DNA of 64,000 bases from Paenibacillus albicereus (GCF_012676905.1 NZ_CP051428.1:1381001-1445000); one strand, 5' to 3'. Numbered from the stretch's first letter, positions 28,201 through 36,747 are shown. Numbers and translations are program-made. The notes: generated from the sequence alone by a model not told the origin.

Positions 28201-28986
28201 GAGGACGACGAGGCGCAGCGGCTCGCGATCGAGGAGCTGATCGGCCATGACGACCTGGTCATCACGGGCGTCTCCTCGGGCAAGGATGCGCTGCGCGAGC
28301 TGACCGAGCATCGCTACGACTGCATGGTGCTCGACCTCGGGCTGCCGGACATCAGCGGCTTCGAGCTGCTGGACCAGATCCGGAGCAACGAAGAGCTCCA
28401 TGACCTGCCGATCATCATCTACACGGGCCGCGAGCTCGACAAGCGGGAAGAGATGATGCTCAAGAAATACGCCGAGACGATCATCGTCAAGGACGTCAAG
28501 TCTCCGGAGCGCCTGCTCGACGAGACGACGCTGTTCCTGCACCGCGTCGAGGCCGATCTGCCGGAAGACAAGCGGAGCGTGCTGCGCAAGCTGCACAGCG
28601 TCGAGACGATCTTCGAAGACCGCAACGTTCTGATCGTCGACGACGACATCCGCAACGTATTCGCTCTCTCCAACGTGCTGGAGGGCTACAAGATGAACAT
28701 CATCTACGCGGAGAACGGCCGGGAGGCGATCGATCAGATCGAGAAGAATCCGGATCTCGATCTGGTGCTGATGGATATCATGATGCCGGAAATGGACGGC
28801 TACGAGGCGATGAGGCTGCTTCGAGCGGACAGCCGCTTCGACAAGCTTCCGATCATCGCGGTCACCGCCAAGGCGATGAAGGGCGATCGCGACAAATGCA
28901 TTGAGGCAGGGGCCAGCGACTACATCGCCAAGCCGGTGAACGTCGACCAGCTGCTTTCATTAATGAGGGTGTGGTTGTATAAATAA
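25282..28986 (+). CDS. Large hybrid sensor histidine kinase with GAF domain and three receivers
   Basis: A 1234-residue membrane sensor. Order: membrane helix ~12-30, extracytoplasmic four-helix-like region ~32-185, second helix ~189-207, HAMP-like linker, GAF domain ~294-435, long glutamine/glutamate-rich coiled coil ~440-545, HisKA with the phospho-acceptor in NMSHELRTPLNS (~555), HATPase to ~775, then receivers at ~846-965 (LLDIQMPVMDGW), ~970-1090 (LDLGLPDISGF) and ~1114-1234 (LMDIMMPEMDGY). Three tandem receivers suggest a multistep relay. The start is GTG at 25282 behind GAGGGG. CheR and a second hybrid kinase follow directly. Confidence 0.92.
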   Translation: MSTYMKIRTKVQIGFSLLLAIIIILSVAGVRNLYNMSEQLNEIYDDRYTKVYIATDMRGNTNNVAKYMVNVLTVPTAETVEKNRANIETTRKNVLEGIERLRLLSVSESELSMMEEISSSAADFFGYVDQALSLVSSGKGADAVALREAQGLSFQESLVADTDKLSSYHRNALTQLVEQTRADNEATTNIMVALTVAGVLAGAFIMAWNTKSLGRGFRGLSLMIAGFAEGGSTAESRRLAQKQEGEFKEVTDAFIALADDLDEKTEAERIYNQNMQEQTWLKTNLANVTVEAQGITDLDRLSSKLAELIAPLTGATYAAFYVRDHMGEGQTLTLRGSYAGMEGGRMRSVVRLNEGLTGQAAADGRAVHLTEVPNDYLKVSSAIGESAVRELHILPLHYQNKVIGVLELGTLQAFTPIHLDLLQQVGESAGMVLHNLFGRIRIEELLRESQTMSEELQSQSEELISQQEELRSSNERLEDQTRALKSSEEKLQSQQEELEQTNEELLQKTHMLELQMKETQKRSQQIEQTRDALEKQTIQLGLASKYKSEFLANMSHELRTPLNSLLILSQMLSDNKEGNLTKKQVEFATTIHGSGSDLLKLIDEILDLSKIGAGKMDVVIEHVPIRDLEQYALRSFQPLSAQKDLEFGTKIDEDVPTELFTDSHRVKQILRNLLSNAFKFTSQGSVSLHVRKAAEAEVPEQAEGEWISFEVRDTGIGIPEEKQAIIFEAFQQVDGTTSRKYGGTGLGLAISRDLAKLLGGEVRLTSKPGEGSSFVLTLPEFHIAKGQAEPSELVSGAGFGSMNEAAAALAPAKPAFAPAPRRQADEPVRVPQEVEDDLMNLEEGDKVVLIVEDDVAFAKVLVDIARSRGFKAIVAGQGDKGLSLARTYVPDAILLDIQMPVMDGWSVLHHLKNDADTRHIPVHLISVIDEVQQGLSLGAIAYLKKPVSKEHLDNLFTQIGLFLERNLKRLLIVEDDEAQRLAIEELIGHDDLVITGVSSGKDALRELTEHRYDCMVLDLGLPDISGFELLDQIRSNEELHDLPIIIYTGRELDKREEMMLKKYAETIIVKDVKSPERLLDETTLFLHRVEADLPEDKRSVLRKLHSVETIFEDRNVLIVDDDIRNVFALSNVLEGYKMNIIYAENGREAIDQIEKNPDLDLVLMDIMMPEMDGYEAMRLLRADSRFDKLPIIAVTAKAMKGDRDKCIEAGASDYIAKPVNVDQLLSLMRVWLYK

Positions 28987-29053
28987 CAGCAAGCTTCGTC
29001 CAAGCGAGGCGGACGAGAGGGAACAAGTCGAGATCGAGCTGCTGCTGGAGGCG

Positions 29054-29827
29054 ATGTTCCGGCTGTACGGGTATGATTTCCGCAATTATGCCTATGCTTC
29101 GATCCGGCGCAGGATCTGGCACCGCGTCCATGCCGAGCGGCTGCCCACGGTCAGCTCGCTGACCGACAGGATGATCCATGACCGCAGCTGCATGGAAAGG
29201 CTGCTGTCCGACCTGACGATCCACGTCACGGAGATGTTCCGGGACCCGGAGGTGTTCCGCTCGTTCCGCCAGAATGTCGTGCCGCTGCTCAAGACCTATC
29301 CGTTCATCCGCATCTGGCATGCCGGCTGCTCGACGGGCGAAGAGGTCTATTCCATGGCGATCCTCCTCCATGAGGAGGGGCTGCTCGAAAAAACCCGCAT
29401 CTATGCGACGGACATGAGCGCTACCGTGCTCGATGTCGCCCGTCAGGGCGTCTTTCCGATCGAGCGGATGCAGCAGTACACGCGCAATTACCAGGACGGA
29501 GGCGGCAAGGAATCGTTCTCGGACTATTACTCGGCCCGGTACGAGTCCGTCATCTTCCAGAGCTTCCTGAAGAAAAATATCGTCTTTGCCCAGCATAACC
29601 TGGTCACGGACGGTTCGTTCAACGAGTTCCACGTCATCCTTTGCCGCAACGTGATGATCTACTTCAACAAGGACCTGCAGAATCACGTGCATGGCCTCTT
29701 GTACGACAGCCTCAGCATGTTCGGCGTGCTGATGCTGGGCACCAAGGAGTCGATCAACTTTACCCGGCATGCCGACAAATTCGACGACCTGGACCTCGTG
29801 AACCGGATTTACCGAAAGATCAAGTAG
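29054..29827 (+). CDS. CheR-type glutamate O-methyltransferase
   Basis: A methyltransferase of at least 257 residues. It has the CheR N-terminal helix bundle (RNYAYASIRRRIWHRV), the SAM-binding motif IWHAGCSTGEEVYSMAILL near residue 85 and the later VILCRNVMIYFNKDLQ. The ATG at 29054 is probably not the true start: the same frame is open back to 28967, and the upstream residues EREQVEIELLLEA look like the start of the family domain. No ATG, GTG or TTG exists there. It lies between two hybrid kinases, so it may methylate a sensor or act in the same relay rather than in classical chemotaxis. Confidence 0.85.
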   Translation: MFRLYGYDFRNYAYASIRRRIWHRVHAERLPTVSSLTDRMIHDRSCMERLLSDLTIHVTEMFRDPEVFRSFRQNVVPLLKTYPFIRIWHAGCSTGEEVYSMAILLHEEGLLEKTRIYATDMSATVLDVARQGVFPIERMQQYTRNYQDGGGKESFSDYYSARYESVIFQSFLKKNIVFAQHNLVTDGSFNEFHVILCRNVMIYFNKDLQNHVHGLLYDSLSMFGVLMLGTKESINFTRHADKFDDLDLVNRIYRKIK

Positions 29828-29851
29828 CCGAGCTGAGAGAGGGGGGGAACC

Positions 29852-32101
29852 ATGATCTCTTATGACGGACCGATCAATATCCTGCTCGTCGACGATTATC
29901 CGGAGAACCTGCTCGCGATCGAGGCGGTGCTGTCCGATCTGGACTACAATCTCGTGAAATGCTTGTCGGGCGAGGAGGCGCTGCGCGCGCTGCTCAAGGA
30001 CGACTTCGCCGTCATCGTCATGGACGTTCAGATGCCCGGCATGGACGGCTTCGAGACGGCGCGCATGATCAAGTCGAGGGAGAAGACGAAGGAGATTCCC
30101 ATCATCTTCGTCTCCGCGACGAGCAAGGAATCGCAGCATCTGTTCACCGGATATGCGGTCGGCGCGATCGATTATATGCTCAAGCCGTTCGTGCCTCAGA
30201 TTTTCCGCTCGAAAATCGAAGGATTCGTCGGGATGTACGTGAGCAACAAGAAGCTCCAGCAGCAAAAAATCCTCCTGCAGCAGCAGACGCAGGAGCTGGA
30301 GCGGATGAACAAGGAGCTGATGCGCACGGCGTATCAGCTGACCAAGGCGGAAGCGATCAAGAGCGTCATCAGCAGCACGTCGATGGATACGATGATTACG
30401 TTCGACGAAGGCGGCATCATTCTGACCGTCAATCCGTCGATCCTGCCGATGTTCAGCTATGCCGAGAAAGAGGTCATCGGCCGTCATATCCATGAGCTCG
30501 TCCCCGAGCTGTGCCTGGCACAGCCCGAGGGGATGACGGAGCAGACAGCCGAGGGCGTCTCGTCGGGACGCCTCATCGAGGTGATGCCCCTTCGCAAGGA
30601 CGGCAGCCGCTTCCATGCCGAGATCAAGCTCGGCAGCACGCATGTCGACGACGAGCTCATCTACGCCTGCACGGTCAGCGACATCACCGAGCGCAAGAAG
30701 ACCGAGCGCGAGCTGCTGACCGCCAAGGAAGCGGCCGAGATTGCGGACCGCGCCAAGACCGATTTCCTGGCGATGGTCAGCCATGAGATCCGCACGCCGA
30801 TGAACGGCATCCTCGGCATGACCAATCTGCTGACGGAGACCGATCTCGACGAGGAGCAGCGCGACTTTACGGAGATTATCCTCAAAAGCGGGGACTCCCT
30901 GCTCGGCGTCATCAACGATATTCTCGACTATGCCAAGATCGAGGCCGGCAAGCTGGAGCTCGAACGGATTCCGTTCAGCCTCAAGAGCTGCCTTGACGAG
31001 TCGCTGGACCTGTTCATCGCCAAGGCGCGGGAGAACAGCCTGGAAATGCTCTGCATCGTCGACGAAAGCTTGCCGGAATACGTTTACGGCGACGTGACCA
31101 AGCTGCGCCAGATTCTGATGAATCTGGTGAGCAATGCGGTGAAGTTCACGCCGGAGGGACGGATCGAGGTGAGCGCGAGACCGGGCTCCGGCGCGTTCGC
31201 AGGGTCGGCCCGGGACATGACGGTCGAGTTCCAGGTGCGGGACACCGGCGTCGGCATTCCGGAGGAAAAGCTGGCGGACCTGTTCCAGCCGTTCTCCCAG
31301 CTGGATTCGTCGATGACCCGCAAATACGGCGGAACCGGCCTCGGCCTCGCCATCTGCAAAAATCTGGTGGAGCTGATGGACGGCTCGATCGCTTGCGTTC
31401 CGAACGAGCCTAGAGGGGCGGTGTTTACCTTCACCGTCCGTCTGGAGCGGGTGGAGGAGAAGCCCGGCTCCGGCCAGGCCGATCTGCCTCAGCCGAGAGC
31501 GGAAGCGAGCGCCGAGCCTCATCCGCGTTGGGAGGCTTCCCAGCCGTTTTCCTTTTCGGCGATGCTGAGCGATACGTTCGCGGAGATCGGCGCTGCGGCG
31601 ATGCCGGAGATGGAGACGCTGCTGCCCGACCGGTACGGCGGCGGGGGAGTGCTGCCCTTTGCGCCGCCTTTGTTGGATCGTCTAGGGCGCTCCCGCAAGC
31701 AGGAGGCGCCGCGCGTGCTGGTGGCGGAGGACAACGAGGTGAACCAGAAGCTCATCCTCAAGCTGCTCGACCGCTTCGGCATCGAGGCGGATGTGGCCGA
31801 AAACGGCGAGCTTGCCGTCGAGATGGCGCTGAGCCGGACGTACGATCTGATCTTCATGGACATGAAGATGCCGGTCATGGACGGCTTGGAGGCGACGAGG
31901 CGAATCGTGGGGCAGTCCGGCTCGGCCTACCCGGCGATCATCGCCATGACGGCCAACGTGCTGCCCGGCGACAGGCAAAAATGCCTGGAGGCCGGCATGA
32001 CGGACTACATCAGCAAGCCGATCCGGCCGGACATCCTGGAGACGGCCATCACCCGGCACCTGCTCGGCGAGCCCGCCGCCCAAAGGCAGTCCACGCATTA
32101 G
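29852..32101 (+). CDS. Hybrid histidine kinase: receiver-PAS-kinase-receiver
   Basis: A 749-residue soluble kinase without membrane segments. An N-terminal receiver (residues ~10-125, phospho-acceptor in IVMDVQMPGMDGFE) is followed by a coiled coil, a PAS domain (~175-285), HisKA with FLAMVSHEIRTPMNGI (~304), HATPase with DTGVGIPEEK and YGGTGLGLAI, a linker and a C-terminal receiver (~620-740, FMDMKMPVMDGLE). The N-terminal receiver could accept phosphate from the neighbouring membrane kinase, linking the two proteins. The ribosome binding site GAGAGGGGGG is strong. The gene ends inside its own terminator hairpin. Confidence 0.93.
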   Translation: MISYDGPINILLVDDYPENLLAIEAVLSDLDYNLVKCLSGEEALRALLKDDFAVIVMDVQMPGMDGFETARMIKSREKTKEIPIIFVSATSKESQHLFTGYAVGAIDYMLKPFVPQIFRSKIEGFVGMYVSNKKLQQQKILLQQQTQELERMNKELMRTAYQLTKAEAIKSVISSTSMDTMITFDEGGIILTVNPSILPMFSYAEKEVIGRHIHELVPELCLAQPEGMTEQTAEGVSSGRLIEVMPLRKDGSRFHAEIKLGSTHVDDELIYACTVSDITERKKTERELLTAKEAAEIADRAKTDFLAMVSHEIRTPMNGILGMTNLLTETDLDEEQRDFTEIILKSGDSLLGVINDILDYAKIEAGKLELERIPFSLKSCLDESLDLFIAKARENSLEMLCIVDESLPEYVYGDVTKLRQILMNLVSNAVKFTPEGRIEVSARPGSGAFAGSARDMTVEFQVRDTGVGIPEEKLADLFQPFSQLDSSMTRKYGGTGLGLAICKNLVELMDGSIACVPNEPRGAVFTFTVRLERVEEKPGSGQADLPQPRAEASAEPHPRWEASQPFSFSAMLSDTFAEIGAAAMPEMETLLPDRYGGGGVLPFAPPLLDRLGRSRKQEAPRVLVAEDNEVNQKLILKLLDRFGIEADVAENGELAVEMALSRTYDLIFMDMKMPVMDGLEATRRIVGQSGSAYPAIIAMTANVLPGDRQKCLEAGMTDYISKPIRPDILETAITRHLLGEPAAQRQSTH

Positions 32102-32116
32102 TGGACTGCCTTTTCC
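32082..32116 (+). terminator. Terminator overlapping the stop codon of the second hybrid kinase
   Basis: AAAGGCAGTCCAC and GTGGACTGCCTTT form a perfect 13-pair stem around GCATTA, followed by TT. The TAG stop codon straddles the loop and the right arm. Confidence 0.85.
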
Positions 32117-32186
32117 TCTTCGGCTATAGTAGGGAGGATAAGGCGCGACAGCGGCTTTTTGAACCGTTAGAGAGGAGCTTCATCCG

Positions 32187-33524
32187 GTGTTTTTCATTCG
32201 CATGATCCAAAAAACCTACTCATCCCCTCCCCGGGTGCTGACAACCGGCTTCCTGCTGCTCATCCTGATCGGCACGGCGCTGCTCAGCCTGCCCGCTGCG
32301 TCGGCCAGCGGGGAGAGGATCAAGCTGCTGGACGCGCTGTTCACCGCCACCTCGGCGACTTGCGTCACCGGCCTCACGATCCTGGATACCGGCACCGTCT
32401 ATTCCCGCTTCGGCCAAATCGTGCTGCTCGTGCTGTTCCAGCTCGGCGGCATCGGCTTCATGACCGCGGCCACCTGGTTCGCTCTGGCCTTCGGTCGCAA
32501 GATTTCGCTGAAGGACCGGCTTGTTCTGAAGGAATCGCTCAACCAGCATGAGATGAGCGGCATCGTACAGCTCGTCATCCGCATCTTTCTGTTCTCCGCC
32601 GCCATCGAAGGGCTCGGCGCGATCATGCTCACCCTAGCATGGATGGATCGGATGAGCTTCGGCGAGGCGGTCTACAACGGCATCTTCCATGCCGTGTCCA
32701 TCTTCAACAATGCCGGCTTCGAGCTGTTGGGCGGATGGAGCCAGTTCGTCGACGATCCGGCGATCAACCTCGTCTCGATGACGCTCATCTTTTTCGGCAG
32801 CATCGGCTTCATCGTCATGGCCGACTTGATCCGCTGGCCGGAGAAGCGCAAGGTGTCGCTCCATACGAAAGTGGTGCTGTGGGCGACGGCCGTGCTGACG
32901 GTGGGAGGGGCCGTGCTGTTCTTCATCTTTGAATACACCAACCCGCGCACGTTCGGGCCGCTCGGCCTGGACGGCAAGCTGTGGGCATCGGCGTTCCAGT
33001 CGTTCAGCCTGCGCTCCGCGGGGCTCAACACGGTGCCGATCGCCGATTTGCGCCAGGCGACCCAGCTCATGATGGTCATCCTCATGTTCATCGGCGCCGC
33101 TCCGGGCTCAACCGGCGGGGGCATCAAAATCACGACGTTCGTCGTGCTGCTCGCCGGCATCGTCACGATCATCCGCGGCCGCGAGGACGCGGTCGTCTTC
33201 CGCCATCGGATCGCGGCTCGGGAGCTGTACCGGGCGATTACGGTCACGCTCATGGGGGTGATCGTCATCGTCGCCGCGACGATGATCCTGACGACGGTCG
33301 AGGACGGGCCGTTCCTCGTCCTGCTGTTCGAGGCCGTATCGGCGTTCGGCACGGTCGGATTCAGCCTCGGGGCGACCGTGGAGCTCACGGACCCGGGCAA
33401 AGGCGTCATCATCGCCCTCATGTTCATGGGCCGGCTCGGCTTGCTGACGCTCGCCTTCGCCTTCCGCTCCAAGCCCAAAAAAGAAAGCTTCCGCTATCCC
33501 GAAGGAAGAATCATCATCGGCTGA
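32187..33524 (+). CDS. ktrB: KtrB/TrkH family potassium uptake channel subunit
   Basis: A 445-residue membrane protein with the fourfold membrane-pore-membrane layout of Ktr/Trk channels. Selectivity-filter-like glycines appear in SATCVTGLTILD, NAGFELLGGW, SLRSAGLNTV and AFGTVGFSLG. AAPGSTGGGIKITTF is a family signature. It is predicted to import potassium coupled to sodium, gated by a KtrA-type cytosolic ring. No ktrA lies beside it, so that partner must be encoded elsewhere. GTG at 32187 has AGGAG nine bases upstream and is preferred over the ATG at 32202. Confidence 0.93.
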   Translation: MFFIRMIQKTYSSPPRVLTTGFLLLILIGTALLSLPAASASGERIKLLDALFTATSATCVTGLTILDTGTVYSRFGQIVLLVLFQLGGIGFMTAATWFALAFGRKISLKDRLVLKESLNQHEMSGIVQLVIRIFLFSAAIEGLGAIMLTLAWMDRMSFGEAVYNGIFHAVSIFNNAGFELLGGWSQFVDDPAINLVSMTLIFFGSIGFIVMADLIRWPEKRKVSLHTKVVLWATAVLTVGGAVLFFIFEYTNPRTFGPLGLDGKLWASAFQSFSLRSAGLNTVPIADLRQATQLMMVILMFIGAAPGSTGGGIKITTFVVLLAGIVTIIRGREDAVVFRHRIAARELYRAITVTLMGVIVIVAATMILTTVEDGPFLVLLFEAVSAFGTVGFSLGATVELTDPGKGVIIALMFMGRLGLLTLAFAFRSKPKKESFRYPEGRIIIG

Positions 33525-33543
33525 CCTTCGTTCGATCGTCAAG

Positions 33544-33581
33544 AAAACGCCTCGGATCTCGCATCCGTAGGCGTTTTTTTT
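33544..33581. terminator. Bidirectional terminator between ktrB and the SDR gene
   Basis: AAAACGCCT and AGGCGTTTT form the outer stem with CGGAT/ATCCG inside. T-runs follow on both strands, suiting both convergent genes. Confidence 0.88.
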
Positions 33582-33603
33582 GACGGTTGCCCAAGAGAGG
33601 CGC

Positions 33604-34395
33604 TCATCCCCGGAGCAGCGATTCCGCGCCGTCGAGGTAAATCTCCGTGCCGGTCACATGATCGGAATCGTCCGAGGCGAGAAACAGCGCCAGCTTGGCG
33701 GCCTGCTCGGCCGATCCCGACTTGCCGGCCAGCGGCTGGGCGCCTGCGGGGAACTCGACCGGAATCGCAATCTCCTCCACTTCTTTCTTGAGGTCGGTGC
33801 TCTCGTCGATGGACGTATCGATCGCGCCGGGGCAGATGGCGTTGACGCGGATGCCGAACTGGGCGAGCTCCAGCGCCGCCATCTTCACGAGCGCGACCTG
33901 TCCCGCTTTGGACGTGCTGTAAGCGCTCATGCCGAAGCTGGTGAACACCCGGTTGCCGTTGATGGAGCTCGTGACGAGGATGCTGCCGCCCCCCGCTTGC
34001 TTCAGCCGAGGGATGGCGTGCTTGATCGTGAGGAAGGTGCCGGTCAGGTTCGTTTCGATCGTGCGCGACCACTCCTCCGCCTTCATGCTCTCGAGCGGCG
34101 CCAGCGTTCCGTTGACGCCGGCGTTGGCGAAGACGATATCCAGCCTGCCGAACGCCTCGTCCGCTCGCCGATAGGCGTGTTCCAGCTGCTCCTCGCTCGA
34201 AATGCTGGCCTCGACGGCCAAGCAGCGGCCGGCTCCAGGCAGAGCCGACAGCTCGTTGCAGGTCTGCTCGAGGCGCTCCTGATTGACGTCGACGAGCACG
34301 ACGTCGGCCCCCTCGCGGGCAAAGAGCAGGGCCGAGGCTTTGCCGATGCCGGAGGCAGCCCCGGTAATGAAGGCGGTTTTTCCTTTCAAGCGCAT
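33604..34395 (-). CDS. Short-chain dehydrogenase/reductase
   Basis: A 263-residue NAD(P)-dependent oxidoreductase. TGAASGIGKA is the cofactor glycine motif, the acidic residue in VVLVDVNQE after the second strand suggests NAD preference, FANAGVN is the NAG motif, and the catalytic serine, YSTSK and following lysine are intact. The end IYLDGAESLLRG is usual for the family. Substrate not predictable. It is a lone gene convergent with ktrB; its start lies about 70 bases from the divergent CorA-like gene's first possible start. Confidence 0.93.
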   Translation of the reverse strand: MRLKGKTAFITGAASGIGKASALLFAREGADVVLVDVNQERLEQTCNELSALPGAGRCLAVEASISSEEQLEHAYRRADEAFGRLDIVFANAGVNGTLAPLESMKAEEWSRTIETNLTGTFLTIKHAIPRLKQAGGGSILVTSSINGNRVFTSFGMSAYSTSKAGQVALVKMAALELAQFGIRVNAICPGAIDTSIDESTDLKKEVEEIAIPVEFPAGAQPLAGKSGSAEQAAKLALFLASDDSDHVTGTEIYLDGAESLLRG

Positions 34396-34501
34396 GCGAA
34401 CACTTCCTTTGCGGAATCGTTTTGCATCATCATTACCCCGTGGCGGTGGCAGAATAAACCGGATGAGTCGATGGTTGTACGGCCTATGGAAACGGGTAAG
34501 A

Positions 34502-35482
34502 ATGAGCAGAAATTCGAGAAAGCGGGGGATCGGCGTGAGCGGGGCGGAGGAGAAAGGGAAGGAGCCGCAGTGGCGATGGAAAAGGTTCGACCGCTGCGAG
34601 CAGGCGGCTCAGGAGCTTGACGAGCAGCCGGTGCTGGCCCAATGGGCAAGAAACAGCGCCAGCCGGGATACGAACTATTTGTCGGCGATCTCGCTGCAAG
34701 GCGAGCAAAACGCCGTATTTGGAACGCTGGTCAGCGGCAGGGCGGATGACGAGGGGAGCCGAAGCTCGCATTTCCATTTCCTGCTTCGGAAAGATGCGCT
34801 CTACACGATCGGCTTCCAGGAGGAGGCGATCGTCGAAGGCTGCGAGAAATCGGCTTTGTTTTTCGAGCACGCGGAGGACGCCGACTCGCCTCTGGACGGC
34901 TTCATCCACCTGCTCGCCGGCATCATGGAGCCGTTCTTCGAGGGCATGGACCGGTTCGAGGCGAAGCTGCGCGAGATGGAGGACAGCTTGCAGGAGCGGA
35001 ACGGCGGCTACATGTTCCATCGGATCGTCGAGCTCCGCGCAAGGCTGCTGCACTGGACCGGATTGACGCGGCCGATCCGCGAGATCCGCTACGCGCTGGA
35101 GGAGGCTTTCCCGGAGCAGATGGAGGAGAGCCGCATCGACCAGGCGCTGCAGTCCCGGCTCGAGCGCATGATTATGCTGCAGGACGAATACAGCCGGGAG
35201 CTGGAGTCGCTGCTGCTGCTCGAAGAGAACCTTTCCAATTACAGGGGCAACGAGATCATGAAGACGCTCACCGTCTTCACCATCCTGTGCACGCCGATGA
35301 TGGCCATCGGGGCGATCTGGGGCATGAACTTCAAGCATATGCCCGAGCTCGAGTGGAAGGCCGGCTATTGGATCGCGCTCGGCGTCATCGGCGGCTCGAC
35401 CCTCGCCGTCTACGTCTGGATGCGCGCGAAGGGCTGGATGGGCGATCTGCTGCGTTCGGACAACCGGCGCGAGAAAATGTAA
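34502..35482 (+). CDS. CorA-like divalent cation transporter
   Basis: A protein of about 326 residues with the CorA layout: a large cytoplasmic N-terminal domain, a long helix (residues ~150-260) and two C-terminal membrane segments. The pore signature GMN is present in IGAIWGMNFKHMPEL, where canonical CorA has YGMNF followed by MPE. It probably carries magnesium or a related cation. The start is uncertain: ATG at 34463, ATG at 34502 or GTG at 34535 (behind GGGGGATC) are all possible; I report the middle one. The soluble domain is divergent from classic CorA. Confidence 0.82.
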   Translation: MSRNSRKRGIGVSGAEEKGKEPQWRWKRFDRCEQAAQELDEQPVLAQWARNSASRDTNYLSAISLQGEQNAVFGTLVSGRADDEGSRSSHFHFLLRKDALYTIGFQEEAIVEGCEKSALFFEHAEDADSPLDGFIHLLAGIMEPFFEGMDRFEAKLREMEDSLQERNGGYMFHRIVELRARLLHWTGLTRPIREIRYALEEAFPEQMEESRIDQALQSRLERMIMLQDEYSRELESLLLLEENLSNYRGNEIMKTLTVFTILCTPMMAIGAIWGMNFKHMPELEWKAGYWIALGVIGGSTLAVYVWMRAKGWMGDLLRSDNRREKM

Positions 35483-35588
35483 GGCGGCGGTTGTTTAACA
35501 GCTGAAGCAAGCGGTTTAATAGCTAGTACGGCAGCGCTAACGGCACTGGCCGAATCTGCCTCACTCGATGAGGTACCAATAGGCGGTG

Positions 35589-35936
35589 TTGATGATGTCC
35601 ATCAAATATCGGAATACTTGCTCTGACATCGAGATTCTGGTCAAACACGAAGAGTCGGATGCGGTTGCTCCTTATCGGGTCAACATTCAAAGCTCCAAAA
35701 ATCCGCTCAGCTTCGGCAACAATCTGGCGAGCTACGATTCGGAGGAGCAAGCGGTGAAGACCGCTGAAAAGCTGTGCGGCTACTATGCGGCCGCCAAATC
35801 GAACGGGTACTATATGAAAGGCAAGGCGTTCACGAAGCCGGACTGCGAGGATATCGAGATCGCCGACGTGCTGGAGCGCGACCTTAACGAGGACCAGTTC
35901 AACAGCCTGCTGAACCGTCAATCGATCGAAGGTTGA
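35589..35936 (+). CDS. Conserved-looking small soluble protein of unknown function
   Basis: A 115-residue protein starting at tandem methionines, with a modest GGCGGTG ribosome binding site. It is hydrophilic, with tyrosine/asparagine-rich strands and a helix (EEQAVKTAEKLCGYYAAAK). No signal peptide or membrane segment. Its codon use fits the surrounding genes and a strong terminator follows within 20 bases, so I take it as real. I do not recognise the family. Confidence 0.65.
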   Translation: MMMSIKYRNTCSDIEILVKHEESDAVAPYRVNIQSSKNPLSFGNNLASYDSEEQAVKTAEKLCGYYAAAKSNGYYMKGKAFTKPDCEDIEIADVLERDLNEDQFNSLLNRQSIEG

Positions 35937-35954
35937 TCTTCTTCGACTGCTACG

Positions 35955-35981
35955 ACCCCTTTCGAAAGAAAGGGGTTTTTT
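35955..35981 (+). terminator. Terminator after the small unknown gene
   Basis: ACCCCTTTC, loop GAAA, GAAAGGGGT and a T-run. Confidence 0.9.
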
Positions 35982-36062
35982 GCATGTTCATGGAATAAGA
36001 TCGCTCGTGGAAGGAAACGGTAAAAACGTACCAGAATCCATCCCGAAAGAAGGAACGGATGA

Positions 36063-36581
36063 ATGAACCACATTGCCGCCAAAACCAGCGCATGGCTGCT
36101 TGCGGCCGCCATCATGGCGTCTGCGCCGACCGCAGCGGCAGCCGCGGCGATTCAGCCGCAGCCGTCCCAAGCTCCGGCCTCCGCGCCGGACCGCATCGAA
36201 TCGCCCCACGGAGAGCTTCGCCATCCGAAGGGCCATCCCGGCCATCAGCGCTACCGCAAAGCCCACAAGCAGATGATGATCCGCGAGGCCGTCTCGTTTT
36301 TCGGCTTGAAGACGGAAGGCAAGAGCGAGGAGCAGCTGCTTCAGGAGATTCGCGAGCAGAAAACGAAGCAGCCGGAAAAATGGGCGCAGTTCAAGCAGCA
36401 GCTCCATGCGAAGAAGCTGGAGCGGATGAAGGCGTTCGCCGCCGCCCAAGGCATCGACACGAACGGGTTGAGCGAGCAGCAGCTCCGGGAGAAGCTGCGC
36501 CAGCTCCATCAGGAAGGGAAGCTGAAGCTTCCCGAGCGGCCGTCTGCGCCGACCGCTCCCGCGCCTGCTCCTAACGCCTGA
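36063..36581 (+). CDS. Exported helical protein of unknown function
   Basis: A 172-residue protein with a clear signal peptide ([20 protein letters not shown], about residues 9-28). A proline/serine-rich stretch follows, then a basic, strongly helical part with two similar helical units around [20 protein letters not shown] and [19 protein letters not shown]. These units resemble helical repeats of spore and envelope proteins, but I cannot name the family. The ATG at 36063 follows GAAGGAA; a second ATG four bases earlier is out of frame and gives no signal peptide. Confidence 0.7.
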   Translation: MNHIAAKTSAWLLAAAIMASAPTAAAAAAIQPQPSQAPASAPDRIESPHGELRHPKGHPGHQRYRKAHKQMMIREAVSFFGLKTEGKSEEQLLQEIREQKTKQPEKWAQFKQQLHAKKLERMKAFAAAQGIDTNGLSEQQLREKLRQLHQEGKLKLPERPSAPTAPAPAPNA

Positions 36582-36633
36582 AGGTACGGCGCTTGAAGCG
36601 GAGCGGCGCTGCAGCAAGCAGCCGCACGAAAGG

Positions 36634-36680
36634 ACTGCCTCCAAAAGGTCGTTACATGGACCTGGAGGCAGTTCTTTTCT
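36634..36680 (+). terminator. Terminator after the exported helical protein
   Basis: ACTGCCTCCA and TGGAGGCAGT form the stem, with AGGTC/GACCT pairing inside, and are followed by TTCTTTTC. Confidence 0.75.
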
Positions 36681-36706
36681 TTGGGCTTCCAAACTGAAAG
36701 AAAAAG

Positions 36707-36725
36707 TGATATCATATTTATATCA
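36707..36725 (+). promoter_or_regulatory. Inverted repeat upstream of the SPFH gene
   Basis: TGATATCATATTTATATCA: TGATAT and ATATCA arms separated by seven bases, in an AT-rich tract about 20 bases before the start codon. It is placed where a repressor or the -10 region would be, so it is a candidate operator. Confidence 0.4.
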
Positions 36726-36747
36726 AGATGATGTGGGGGGAATGACG

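Noticed and set aside
28862..31522. Very long minus-strand open frame opposite the kinase genes
   Set aside because: It is a shadow of GC-rich coding sequence: the opposite strand encodes complete kinase and methyltransferase domains, and the minus frame lacks any domain or ribosome binding site. The same applies to many other long antisense frames in this window.
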